Assembly: GCA_018398765.1 (NCBI GenBank)
Contig: JAHBMJ010000284.1
Location: forward strand, 1-51,514
Length of the DNA stretch: 51,514 nucleotides
Direction: 5' to 3'
DNA from: Chromera velia
Taxonomy: Eukaryota; Sar; Chromeraceae
Positions within the stretch are counted from its first letter, which is position 1; every line of letters begins with the position of its first letter. Both the position numbers and the translations under genes were made by a program. This document shows positions 36,801-47,090 of the stretch, in pieces. Below the pieces are notes generated by a model that worked only from the letters and a program-made list of their open reading frames with translations, ran no database searches and was not told where the DNA came from.

Positions 36801-38596
36801 TGCGCGCGCCCTCGATTTGTACGTGGGCGTTCTGAGTGACATCAGGGATCTCTCCCGTCTCCTCCTGTCCTCAGTGGAGTCAGAGAGAGCCGAAGAAGTG
36901 GTCAGTCCAGTCAGCGTGTCGAGGGATCAAAGAAGGGCAGATAGATCTTTCTCTCATTCATTGCTTCTTTTTGGTTTTGCACGCACATTCATTTCCTGTG
37001 TTCTCTTTGAATCGCTGGCACAAGGCACTCTTGATTCTGTTTGTTTTCTGTAGAATAACGTATTCTCTCGTTTTGTCCTCCTCACAATTTTCGTTCTCAT
37101 CTGCTCTCTCTCTCCCTCCAGGTGAGGCCCCCTTGTGTGTGGTCGGAGGTCGAGAAGGAGACTAGTGTGCTTCTGCGACGGGCAGGGAATCTCCACAAGA
37201 AAGCTGTGGAGGCTATCGGTCAGTCTCTTTCTGAGGGCCAACAAAGAAAGCGCCTTTTTTTCTTCCCCGCATTTGAAAGAAATCGTCCCTCTTCTTTGCT
37301 TATTTCTACATAACTCTTTTGGCCCGCCAGTCACTCATCAAGTGAGGTACGTGAAAAAGACAAAAACTCAGAGACCACACGAAAACCTGTCTACTCTCCC
37401 TCCCTTGTGCCCCCTTTTGTCTTGGTACAGAAAAGTCTGGCAGGAGGGGTTGGAAACCCGACAAGAGAGTCGAGCGTCCCTCTGTCGGCCTCACTGCCGG
37501 CATGTCCGAATCTTCCCTGAGTCAAGCGAAGAGTTCCGCAAATGACAAGAGTGAGGAGAAGACGGACGGCGCCCAGCAGGAGAACGACCAAGATCACGAC
37601 AAGAAGAACGGAATCCAGAAAGAGAGAGAGAAGCAGCGGCAGGTAGAGAAAGAAAGGGAGAAGCAAAAGCTGGCAGAGAAAGAAAAGGAGAAGCAGAAGC
37701 AGGCGGAGAAAGAAAGGGAGAAGCAAAGGCTGGCACAGAAAGAAAAGGAGAAGCAGAAGCAGGCAGAGAAACAAAAGGAAAGACAGGAGCAGGCAGAGAA
37801 AGAAAAGGGGAAGCAGAAGCAGGCAGAGAAACAAAAGGAAAGACAGGAGCAGGTAGAGAAAGAAAGGGAGAAGCAGAAGCAGGCGGAGAAAGAAAAGGAG
37901 AAGCAGAAGCAGGCAGAGAAAGAAAAGGAGAAGCAGAAGCAAGCAGAGAAACAAAAGGAAAGACAGGAGCAGGCAGAGAAAGAAAGGGAGGAGCAGAACC
38001 AGGCGGAGAAAGAAAAGGAGAAGCAGAAGCAGGCAGAGAAAGAAAAGGAGAAGCAGAAGCAGGCAGAGAAACAAAAGGAAAGACAGAAGCAGGCAGAGAA
38101 AGAAAAGGAGAAGCAGAAGCAGGCAGAGAAACAAAAGGAAAGACAGGAGCAGGCAGAGAAAGAAAAGGAGAAGCAGAAGCAGGCAGAGAAACAAAAGGAA
38201 AGACAGGAGCAGGCAGAGAAAGAAAAGAAAAGACAGGAGCAGGCAGAGAAAGAAAAGGAGAAACAGAAGCAGGCAGAGAAACAAAAGGAGAAGCAGAAGC
38301 AGGCAGAGAGAGAAAAGGAGAAGGAGAAGGATTCCGATGAATTCTACAGCTTGTCCCCTCCTTCCGGCAAATGTCCTTCTGTCATCTCTGCCAGCACTCC
38401 GGACAACGATGCCTCTATGAAGGTCAGTCTCCTGTTGTCTCTCTCCCTCTACAGACCTTCTCTGTTCTTCTTTCTGTCCTTCCTCGGTGCTCTGATAAAT
38501 TCATCCGCAACGGACCTCCCGCCTCTCCAATCCACGCCGTGTATCAGGGTGCCTAGCTGGATACGTGAATCTGCCCCCAACCTCGGTGCGAGCCCC

Positions 38597-38627
<31 letters not shown>

Positions 38628-38678
38628 TTGTGTATGTATGTATGTGTGTGTGTGTATGTTTGTGTATGTATGTATGTA

Positions 38679-38713
<35 letters not shown>

Positions 38714-38775
38714 TTGTGTATGTATGTATGTGTGTGTGTGTGCATGTATGTGTGTGTGTGTGTGTGTGTGTGTTC

Positions 38776-38809
<34 letters not shown>

Positions 38810-38838
38810 ATGTGTGTGTGTATGTATGTGTGTGCGTG

Positions 38839-38879
<41 letters not shown>

Positions 38880-40265
38880 ACCCCCATGCAGGTCGCATCC
38901 CAAAAGGAGGAAAGGGATGTCGCACCAGAGGGGGCCGCTGGAGAGACCAGCAAAGAGGGTACCGTGAGTCCCCCTGTGAGCCCTCCCGTCAGCCCGCCCG
39001 TCTCGCCCCAGCAGCTCCAACCGGAACTTCAAAAACTGCAGAAGAAGAAGCAGAAGCAGCAACAGCTTGCCGTCTCTGTCTCGGAGGTGGAGGTGAAGGA
39101 CTGTGAGCTTGTCGACAAGCTGACGGACGGAAAAGGGCCCCGGCATGCCCCCCCTGTTCCCAAACAGCAGCCTGACGTGCCCCCCACGAAAGTCCAGAAA
39201 CGAGAGGAGAGAAAAGAGGGACACAAAGAGAAGCCGTTGGGGGGGGACGAGGAAGAGGAAGGGGGAGAGAGTGACACGGAGAGTGAAATTTCGCTTCCCT
39301 GCAGCAATGCGGACACAGAGAAGTCTGATCACTTGAAAGAGGAAAGGGAGAGAAAGGAAAAGCGCCCTCCCTCTCCAGAGAAAGACACAACTCTGTCAGG
39401 AGCCCTTCAAAAACCCACCGTACGCGTACCTGACTCCAAACCGCAAGAGCATAAGCAGAAGGACAAAGCAAACAGACAAACCCTCCCTCCATATGCAGAT
39501 ACACAGAAGGTGGAGGAGGATCAGCTCTCGCTGCCGGAAGACACGCCCGAGACCACCGACAGCTCCGCTTCCTTTTCCCTTCCTCCAAAGACTGAGAAGA
39601 AAGCGAACGAAAAGGAGAAGGAAAAGACCCTTTCGAAAAAGTCCCCTCCCCGTCTCCCCAACAACAAGCATCAGCTTCCCGTCTTCTCCCTGTCCGCCCT
39701 GAGCCGTTCGGCCTCTGCTGATTCCTTCGACTTGCCCCCAGAGGCCTGTGACCCCTCCTCTCTGCCTGCGGGGGGAAGAGACGGCTTCCCTCCTGTGTGG
39801 GAGGCCTGTCGGGTGGACCCTGGCTCCCCCCTATTCTCCCTCTCTTTCCACCCTCTGAGAAAGGACACCGACACCTCTTGCGTGATTGGCATTCGACCCG
39901 TTGTGAAGGACGCAGACATGCGACTCTTCCGGCAGGAGATTGTGCGGTGCATGCACGCCCATCCTAGAAGAAGGTATGATGAAGGTGAGGAAGAGGACGG
40001 AGACAGAGAGAAGAGTATGAAGTCAAAGTTCCATGTGTACTGCAGAGAGCTGGAGCCGTGGAAAGAAGATGATTTGATGGAAGTCGTGGTGGAGTTCCGG
40101 CAGCAGGGAGACGCCCTGGCAGTGCAGGAGGCGTGGGAGAGGGATGCATCTGAGGATTTGCGTCCGGGGGGGGTGAGGTTTGTGGTGAAGTTTTTGGGAA
40201 AGGGAGACGGATCTGGGGCAGGACGAGCTGAAGAGAATAGGAGGGGAAGGAGAGCAAATCGTTGA
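31581..40265 (+). CDS. Large Lys/Glu/Gln-repeat coiled-coil protein, 14 coding exons
   Basis: Exons: 31576-31658 (ATG 31581), 32039-32359, 32695-32862, 33173-33332, 33601-33806, 34050-34362, 34642-34799, 35094-35264, 35665-35735, 36105-36395, 36714-36900, 37122-37218, 37431-38422 and 38880-40265 (TGA). The sum from ATG 31581 is 4599 nt, giving 1532 residues, and all phases match. The first half is mixed helical/globular with no recognised domain (for example WSPRETVAFLL, LFYLLPDHSRVCEWLMLKE). Residues about 800-1040 are a near-perfect decapeptide repeat of the type EKEKEKQKQA. The C-terminal exon is Pro/Ser/Lys-rich and then globular (residues about 1370-1510: DTSCVIGIRPVVKDADMRLF, KFHVYCRELEPWKEDD). 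No signal peptide or membrane span is seen. A cytoskeletal or nuclear scaffold is possible, but the function is unknown. Confidence 0.8.
32593..32664 (+). repeat. (GT)n tract in an intron
   Basis: CG/GT then GT repeats end about 30 bp before the acceptor of exon 32695-32862. Confidence 0.85.
33807..33876 (+). repeat. CAGT/CCGT tetranucleotide array starting at a donor
   Basis: The intron after exon 33601-33806 opens GTCAGTCAGCCAGCCC, moves through CCGC and CCGT units, and returns to six CAGT units. Confidence 0.9.
37611..38335 (+). repeat. Coding 30-bp minisatellite (decapeptide EKEKEKQKQA-type)
   Basis: About 24 in-frame copies of a 30-bp unit (agaaaaggagaagcagaagc + aggcagagaa), with a 60-bp higher-order pairing of EKEKEKQKQA and EKQKERQEQA variants. 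Period and frame are kept throughout, so the array encodes a continuous charged helix. The antisense ORF of Leu/Phe repeats is a shadow. Confidence 0.95.
38598..38879 (+). repeat. (TG)n/(TATG)n array ending at a splice acceptor
   Basis: About 280 bp of TG and TATG units lead directly into tgtgcag at 38874-38879, the acceptor of the last exon of the Lys/Glu-repeat gene. Confidence 0.95.
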
Positions 40266-42767
40266 CTTTGATTGTGGTACAGGGGTGGAGCAGTTTGCAG
40301 TCAGCAAGTAGTCGGCTCCAGCTATTTCACTCACAAACTTTTTGGCTTTTCCTTTCAGTCGTCCACCTCTTCTGTGTCTCCTTCGCTTGTCTTTTCTCTT
40401 CTCTTGACAATGCTTGCTTTTCTCTGTGAAGAAAGGGCCTGAATCTGTGCTCGTGGCTTAAGGAGAAATCCAGCAAGAAGAGGGGAGAAGGGTGCTCTCG
40501 CGCAGGGGAGGGAGCAGATTTGATCGGGACAGCTTGAGCAAAGTTCCGTCTGTTTATTGAAGCGAGGAGGACAGACGAGTCAATCAAAATATTATGTAGG
40601 AAATCGCAGAGTACAATGAATGTATTATCGTTTCGTCACTCAAAGAAAAGGCCTGGCATGCAGGTCAAGTGTACAAAAACAATGCGAATTCACTCTGTGC
40701 ATGGATGCGATGCGAAGGAAGAAAGGAAGGGCGGGTGCTTAAAGCTTCACAGCGACAACGGCAAAGACTGACTGAGTGAGGAAACGAACAAACAAAAAAC
40801 AGGCAGGGAGACAAACAGACACAGATGGGGCAAGAAAAGATCCTGCTTATGCACGTTTCTGCTTTCCCCTTCACGACGATGTCTGAAAACTCCAGGTGCC
40901 ACTTTCCCACGCTTCTTGTCGCCTTCCATGCTGATGCTCTCACGAGTATCCAAGGGAAGAGAAAGAAAGAAAAAACATGCAAGAAAAAAAGGAAGTGAGT
41001 CTGAAAAAACGCCGGCAAGCAAGAAGGGAAACAAAAGAAAAGTAAGTAGCTGCTCGTCCAAATGAGAAAGAGGGTAGCAGTGTGCAGTTTATTTAAGCCT
41101 TCGTTTGTTTTTCTCTTTCGGAATTCCGACTCCGCGAGGCTTTTCGATCCACCGTTTTGTGCTTTCAGCACTTTTCCCTTTCTCGGCCTTGCCTTCATCG
41201 GGCAATCGCTGATGGCTGCCTCTTCCACTGACATTTTTATCAATTCGAACACTGAACGTTCATGAATGTGAGTCTGAATTTGAGTGTGCAGATGAAAGTC
41301 GACGCGATCGCATACACCTCCAGGGGTGTGCACCCACAACCCCCCTATTTAACTGCCACTTCCCGGTAGACTTCCGCATCCCTTCTTTTGGATGCTTCTG
41401 CTTGATGTTCTCTCCATGTTTGCGTGTCGTGCTGCCAGATCGCCATGTATTTAAGCCATTGAAGCCCGCTCTGGGTCGGCAATCTTTCGTGTGTGCATGA
41501 GTGCATGACCGAAAGAGAAAAAGCGATCGAAAGAGAACGTCCCTGAGCAAGAAATTCACTGGAGGAATCCAACTCATTCCCGACCGGAGGATGCAGCGAG
41601 GAGCAAGAGCTTGAGAGGATTCGGTACAGCAGCGCAGATGTATGCGTACCCTGATTCCTTCATTCCTCCACCTCGATGTTTATCATCGTACAGTTTGCCC
41701 TGCATTAATTGATGCACACAGGATCCACGTTGTGCAAGTTACAGTGAAACAAAACGCCTTTGACTGTCGATCCTGCCTTTTCCGGTGCACAAATACGATT
41801 GCAAACTTACAATGCAAAGCCTTTTCCTACCAGAAAATCATTGATTCAATGAGTTAATAATCTGTCGTTAAACAGAAGAAATCACGTAGAAAATCACTGC
41901 ATGCATGGGTATCAATTAGACATGTTCGAAGTCATGGACTTAAGGTCATGGACTTAAGGTGGATAACTTAAAATATGTTTCTTAATGGAATGTACAAATG
42001 ATGCACAATGCACATCATGGATTGAGTGGGATAAACCTAATGACAACACTCATAATCTTACTAATATCTCTAGTATTAAATATCATAAAAATATGTCTGG
42101 AGAATGCATTTTGAGATCTGTTCTTAGCACGTCCGCCTTACTTTGGTCCTTCCATTCCTCTACCCAACACTGCAACTAATATACCATGCAAGTTTGAATA
42201 AATTCAGAATAATTTGGCTTAGACTAAAATTTTTTAGACAATTTTAGAGTAATTTATCATCCATCTTATAGACTAGATTCTTACAGTAATTTAAAGCAAT
42301 TAATTTAGAGTAATTTCGACTTGAATTTTAGAGCACTGGCAATTCAAAGTAATTTAAAATAGCAACTTGAAACTGATGTATAATTTAGAAACCTATAGTT
42401 GGAACTTATAGAAACCTAAATAACCATAATTTTAGTCAAACTTTGGAGGTCGTTTTTTTTAATGAGAAAGAGGTAAATATTCAAATTATAATATAATTTA
42501 AAAGTGACGGATACCAGTCACATGCAAGTTCAGTTGTTGACAACTTGTCGTCTTATCTTCACTTTGTATATAGGCGTTGATCGTTTATACATGCATACAT
42601 GTAAAAATACTCCACAGTTCACTTTTTTAATTGAAAGTTGCTAGTGAAGTTGTCTGTATAGTGTATATGTTGTGACTATATAGTCTTCAGATCTGTCTTA
42701 AGCCTAGTCTTAAGCCAACTTTGCAGAATATACAGAGCCAGCATCACTTGCTGCATTACGACGATGA
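40266..42767. other. Intergenic region, with a possible short minus-strand transcript at 40.55-41.26 kb
   Basis: A minus-strand frame with an ATG near 41232 starts MSVEEAAISDCPMKARPRKG and stays basic for about 50 residues. It then becomes Phe/Leu-rich and intron-like. A second basic segment (MEGDKKRGKVAPGVFRHRRE) lies near 40930-40860 in another frame, and AATAAA on the minus strand is at 40552-40557. This could be a small spliced basic-protein gene, but no junction could be proved. From 41640 to 42767 the DNA is AT-rich, with repeated TTTAGAGTAATTT words (42235-42360) and a tandem of GGACTTAAGGTCAT at about 41936-41960. No gene is supported there. Confidence 0.4.
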
Positions 42768-43511
42768 TTACGTGTTTTCTGCTAGGCTTTCTGCGGGTTC
42801 TACTGACAGCTTTTCATTATCCTTGTTCACTTCGTCTGGTTTGGCTGGAGTCGTCGGTGCGTCTCCAGTCACAGTCTCTCCCGTCTGACCCCCAACGATG
42901 AGTTTTCCTTCCTCGAATCCCCCTTCCCCCGCCTGAACACTGGGCTTCTGAGGTGACGAGGACGATGAGGCTCCAGCCCCTTTGTGGCCAGACGAAGACG
43001 AACTTCGGTACTTGTCCATTTGGTCCGTGAGAGACTTGAGCCTCGTGAGGTCCTTCGAAGGGTCGTCGTCAGATTTCAGCTCTTCTCTCAGGCGCATGAG
43101 CAAAATGGGGTTCCATTTGTCCCAAAAGGCACCACTGCCTCTGTGCGTGATCTCACCCTTCGACTCAATCAATGCCTTCCGGGCCTCTTTGTTGGTCACA
43201 CCGCTCCCCATCAACTTTGCTTTGTTGGCCTCGTACATGACCTCAACCTTGTCTGCCTCGAAATTCGCTCTCCTCGCACCTCTCTGCCCCATGTTCCAAA
43301 CTCGCATTCCAAATGTCCATCCGTTCTCTCCCTCTTTGGGCTTTTGTTGTGCAATCTTCGTGCGGTCTGCATCTGTCTTTTGCTTCATCGCTTGGTACGC
43401 TTGCTCGGAGCTGTAGAAAGTCTGCCCCTCCATCTCGAATTCCATTATCTCAAAGTTGTCAGTCCCGGGAGAGATGCTCTTCCCGCTGCCATCCATGCAT
43501 GGTCCCCCCAT
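42768..43511 (-). CDS. NADAR-family (YbiA/DUF1768-like) protein
   Basis: A single-exon gene of 247 residues from ATG 43511 to TAA at 42768. The same frame is open upstream to about 43604, but only through non-ATG codons, so 43511 is chosen. Residues about 14-150 match the NADAR layout: a start strand (FEMEGQTFYSSEQAYQAMK), a central helix-rich part (WTFGMRVWNMGQRGARR) and the closing motif (AFWDKWNPILLMRLREEL). NADAR proteins bind or process ADP-ribosyl/NAD-related or riboflavin-pathway N-glycosides, and YbiA acts as an N-glycosidase on a damaged riboflavin intermediate. The remaining about 90 residues are a low-complexity Ser/Gly/Pro/Glu tail. The usual N-terminal SNF motif appears reduced to TDNF. 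No signal peptide is present. The substrate cannot be inferred from sequence alone. Confidence 0.82.
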   Translation of the reverse strand: MGGPCMDGSGKSISPGTDNFEIMEFEMEGQTFYSSEQAYQAMKQKTDADRTKIAQQKPKEGENGWTFGMRVWNMGQRGARRANFEADKVEVMYEANKAKLMGSGVTNKEARKALIESKGEITHRGSGAFWDKWNPILLMRLREELKSDDDPSKDLTRLKSLTDQMDKYRSSSSSGHKGAGASSSSSPQKPSVQAGEGGFEEGKLIVGGQTGETVTGDAPTTPAKPDEVNKDNEKLSVEPAESLAENT

Positions 43512-44367
43512 CGGAAGAGAATTGGAAGGAAATACGGGAAGCAAGGATGAGTGTGAAAAGGAGGGCAAGGGAAGATGGCACAGGTTTAGTGCCAAGCAGG
43601 CCACTTGATCGAACCGGACAGAGCGGAGGTAGGATGTCGCCTTCGATCAGTACAGGCTCTCTGTTGACTGCAGGTCAGACAGAAAACAAGGAGCCTGTGA
43701 CGGAGGGGACAATATTTGTTGCTTCTGTAGGACGCAGATACATCTTCTCTCAGTGGAGCTGCATTGCTACTGCAAAGTTTAAGAATACTAGCTATCATTG
43801 TATATGCATCAAAATCGTGCAGAAAGGTCAGTCAATTAATACACGCATTTGACTCGTGTAAGCAATTAACATGCATGTACTTCGCAAACAATTAACGGTC
43901 ATGGCCAAATGCATGCATGCAACGTCTGACCTTTGATTCTCTGTTTTTTAGTCACATTTTCATGTCAGGACTCAGGAACCGCATTTCAATGACTGTCAGT
44001 CACTGTCTTGACTGTTTTTGCTGTATATACGTTTTGATGAGAGCATACATACATGTATGTCGAAGTCGTGGTAACACAGCTGGGAGAATGACCCACGGCT
44101 GCTGTCCCAGGCACTCTCATCCTCAGTGTCTTGTCGATTGAACCCTGGTCAATTTCGAGACAGTCTGAAATATATACACATCTCGTGCATTCAATGGGTT
44201 GCGGTCCGTCTTCAGCCAACCCTCCAGGTCTGTCCGCACTCTCTTTTCATTTTTGAATACACTTGCCAAGCGTACGTTGTCACGGTGATCTGTCACTGGG
44301 GCTTGCATGGGTTTTCATATTCGACACTTGCACGGCTTGCATATATTATATATACGTCTGCATGCAG
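43512..44367. other. Intergenic region upstream of the NADAR and kinesin genes
   Basis: This is a head-to-head interval between the minus-strand NADAR gene and the first tentative plus-strand exon at 44368. It has ATGCATGC words and no supported exon, though the missing first exon of the kinesin gene may lie here. Confidence 0.4.
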
Positions 44368-46993
44368 AGACCCTGTTGGTGAAAAAGAGTCCGAAAGACC
44401 AGAATCAGATACCAGTAGACGGACGACCCAGTCAGGCAAGGAACTCGCAGGCTGGAGCTTGCACGCAAGACGAGACAAAGGTGTGTCATAACCTTCGCTG
44501 CTGTGTTGCAGTACCCGTGGAGAAGTAGCATGTTCCCTGCATGTACTGCAGCTTCAACAAACTCTGTGTATGCAGACAGGCTCGTACTTTCCCGTCTCGC
44601 TGCGCATCTAGATCTTGCCAGAGGAATAAACGGAAGACCCCCTATGCATATTATTCCTGCAGATTCCCCTCACACAGGAGGCTAAGCACAAAGAGACAGC
44701 CGAAAAGAAAGAAGACGAGGCCGAGACAGACGTCGACCAGGACCTCTCGAGCTTCGAGGGCATTCGCCAGCTGGCGCGGTGTGGGGCTGCAGCCTTTCTT
44801 GATGCGAAGGCCCTGGTGGCCTTCTACAGACGCCAGACGGGAATTGAAGCAGGTGGAATTAGACGGTCCCGCAGCTCTGTGGAGTCTGAAGGAAACTTCC
44901 CGCGGCAGAGTGTGGACGGTCTCTCTCGGCCACAGGGAGCTCGGAGGTCTCTGAATCTTCGGGAGGAAATCTGGAGGAGAGGGGGCTCCTTCGGGATATC
45001 CCAGGGGGAAGGGGGGAAGAGAGTACTGTCGCAAATTACTGGGGGGGAGGGAATGGGATCAGGGGTGCTGATAGAGGACAATTCGAAGTTCTCGAGCGTG
45101 CCCGATCTCCCGAGGCGCCAGGATCTTCCCTCCGATCTCTTCCTTGCCCCTGAGTTACTGGAGGGACAGGACTCGCTTGGGTGGGAAAGAGAGGATGAGA
45201 ACGCGGGGGACTGTGCATTGGATGTAGTCAGGAGGGGCAGAGTAATGCTCTTTGCCCTCTCATTCGCCTGGCTGAGGCGTTCTCACCCGGACACAGAGAC
45301 GGGATATCACTTGAGCCGTGTCTGCGCATTCTTTGAAAAGTTGATGGAGGACCCCCAGTACAGCGACAAGACACTGGGGCTCTTTTGGGACTTCGCAAGC
45401 ATGTACCAGAAACCGAGGACGCCCGAGGAAGAGAGACTCTTCAGAAAAGCACTGAGGAATATGAATATTATATACTCACACAGGTGGGAAAGTCACAACA
45501 CATCATTTTTGAAAAAATCGAATTTTGGCATGTTCTGAAGAATGAGCATCCTTTCCCGGTGGGAAGTTTGAACATGGAATCAGAGAGACGAAGCCTTATC
45601 GGAGTGCCGAACCTAACAAAGATTACATAAACGTTGCAACACGAATTTGGAAGTCTGTGCACTCACTGCCTGTATCACATTAATCAGAAGAACCATTGTA
45701 ACGTTCCGCGTCGACAGTTTGCATCCTCATTTCCACTCAACATGGGCATCAATCCCCCCCTCCCCTCACTCCCCCTGTCTGTGTGTGTGTGTGCCTTTGT
45801 GTTTGTGCGTGCCTTTGTGCTTGTGTGTGCAGGTTTGTTTGCGTGTTGCGGTCCTGTGGCATTCCCTCCTCTGCTGAGAACAGAACGCCGTACAGACAGA
45901 GGGGGTGGCCTTACTTTGAGGTCCGCTTTCTGTCCTCCACTCGAATTTCCTCCACAATCCGCTTTCCATTCCTGCCTGCGTTCATTAGAATGACCGTCCA
46001 TTCCGTCACACGTCCTGTCGGTCATTCAGCTTCCTCCTCCCTCGTCCCTTTCTTGCTCCTCCACCCCAGCGCCCATTCTTTCCACCTATTGCCCGGACTG
46101 TTCTCCAAGATAACGCGAGACACTGCCGCCCTCGCACATATTAGCAACGGACGTTTTTGTGCATACGACGAATCCCTCTTTTCTTCTGAATGCGTTTTTG
46201 CATACAGGTGTGTGTTTCTGCGATGAAGAGCACGGAGATTCTTTTGAACCTCCCGGAGGAAACGGAGGAGGGCGACCCCTCATGGGTGGACCTTATCCCT
46301 GCCTTCTCGGACACAGACACAGGCACAGTCGCAGTCGCAGTGGGGACAGAGGAGTTTGAAGAACAGGTCAGTGCGTGGCCTACTTGCCACTCGTTTTGGT
46401 ACTCGAGGGTTTTCTCGGTTGATACGTACACGGGAGCAGATAGACGAACATACGGACGCGATGCAACGATCGCATTTGTGACTAGACTGCCACAGCTGCT
46501 GGCCTTGTGTCTGCGAGTTGGCGCTCTTCAAGCCGTGGGCCCTCACCATAGTCCTTTGGAGGTGCATGCGATTCGTGCACATCAATTCTCAGCAATCAGT
46601 TCTTTTTTCCGCAAAAAGACCTGGCCTAGCTGCACCAGCGGATCGAGTGGCTGAAAGTCCTTCACCGATTTCTCTTTTTTTTTTTTGAACAAACTCTTAA
46701 TTGGTTTCTGTAGGTTCTCCCAAAGAAATTCACCAACGGGGCGGATGCAAAACTTGTGAGTGACCTATACCGCCGGTTCTTCAACAGTTACGCTGGGAGC
46801 ATAAGAGAACTCGTCGTGGCGGGGCGGCCTGGATTCAACGACGAGCAGGCAAGGAGTATTGCGGGATTCTTTCGAGACAGGGCGGCACTGGATGCACTCA
46901 GCACTCCTCAGGTTGCTCTCTCTCTTTCTCTCTTTCTCCTCTGTCCCCCCTGCTTTCTCTCTCTCTTTCTCTCTTTCTCTCTCTCTTTCTCTT

Positions 46994-47025
<32 letters not shown>

Positions 47026-47027
47026 TT

Positions 47028-47090
<63 letters not shown>

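Noticed and set aside
37391-38284. Minus-strand 297-codon Leu/Phe-repeat ORF resembling a membrane protein
   Set aside because: It is the antisense of the Lys/Glu/Gln coding minisatellite, whose plus-strand frame is supported by flanking exons.
38449-39332. Minus-strand Thr/His-repeat ORFs and plus-strand Cys/Val-repeat ORF over 38.6-38.9 kb
   Set aside because: They are translations of the intronic TG/TATG array. The real exon starts at 38880.
38989-39588. Minus-strand ORF of 199 codons
   Set aside because: It is the shadow of the last exon (38880-40265) of the Lys/Glu-repeat gene.
44503-44685. Short plus-strand ORF before the RGW/FE exon
   Set aside because: It is out of frame with the exon at 44663 and stops shortly after it. 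The in-frame stop TAA at 44627-44629 shows that the exon starts at a splice acceptor.
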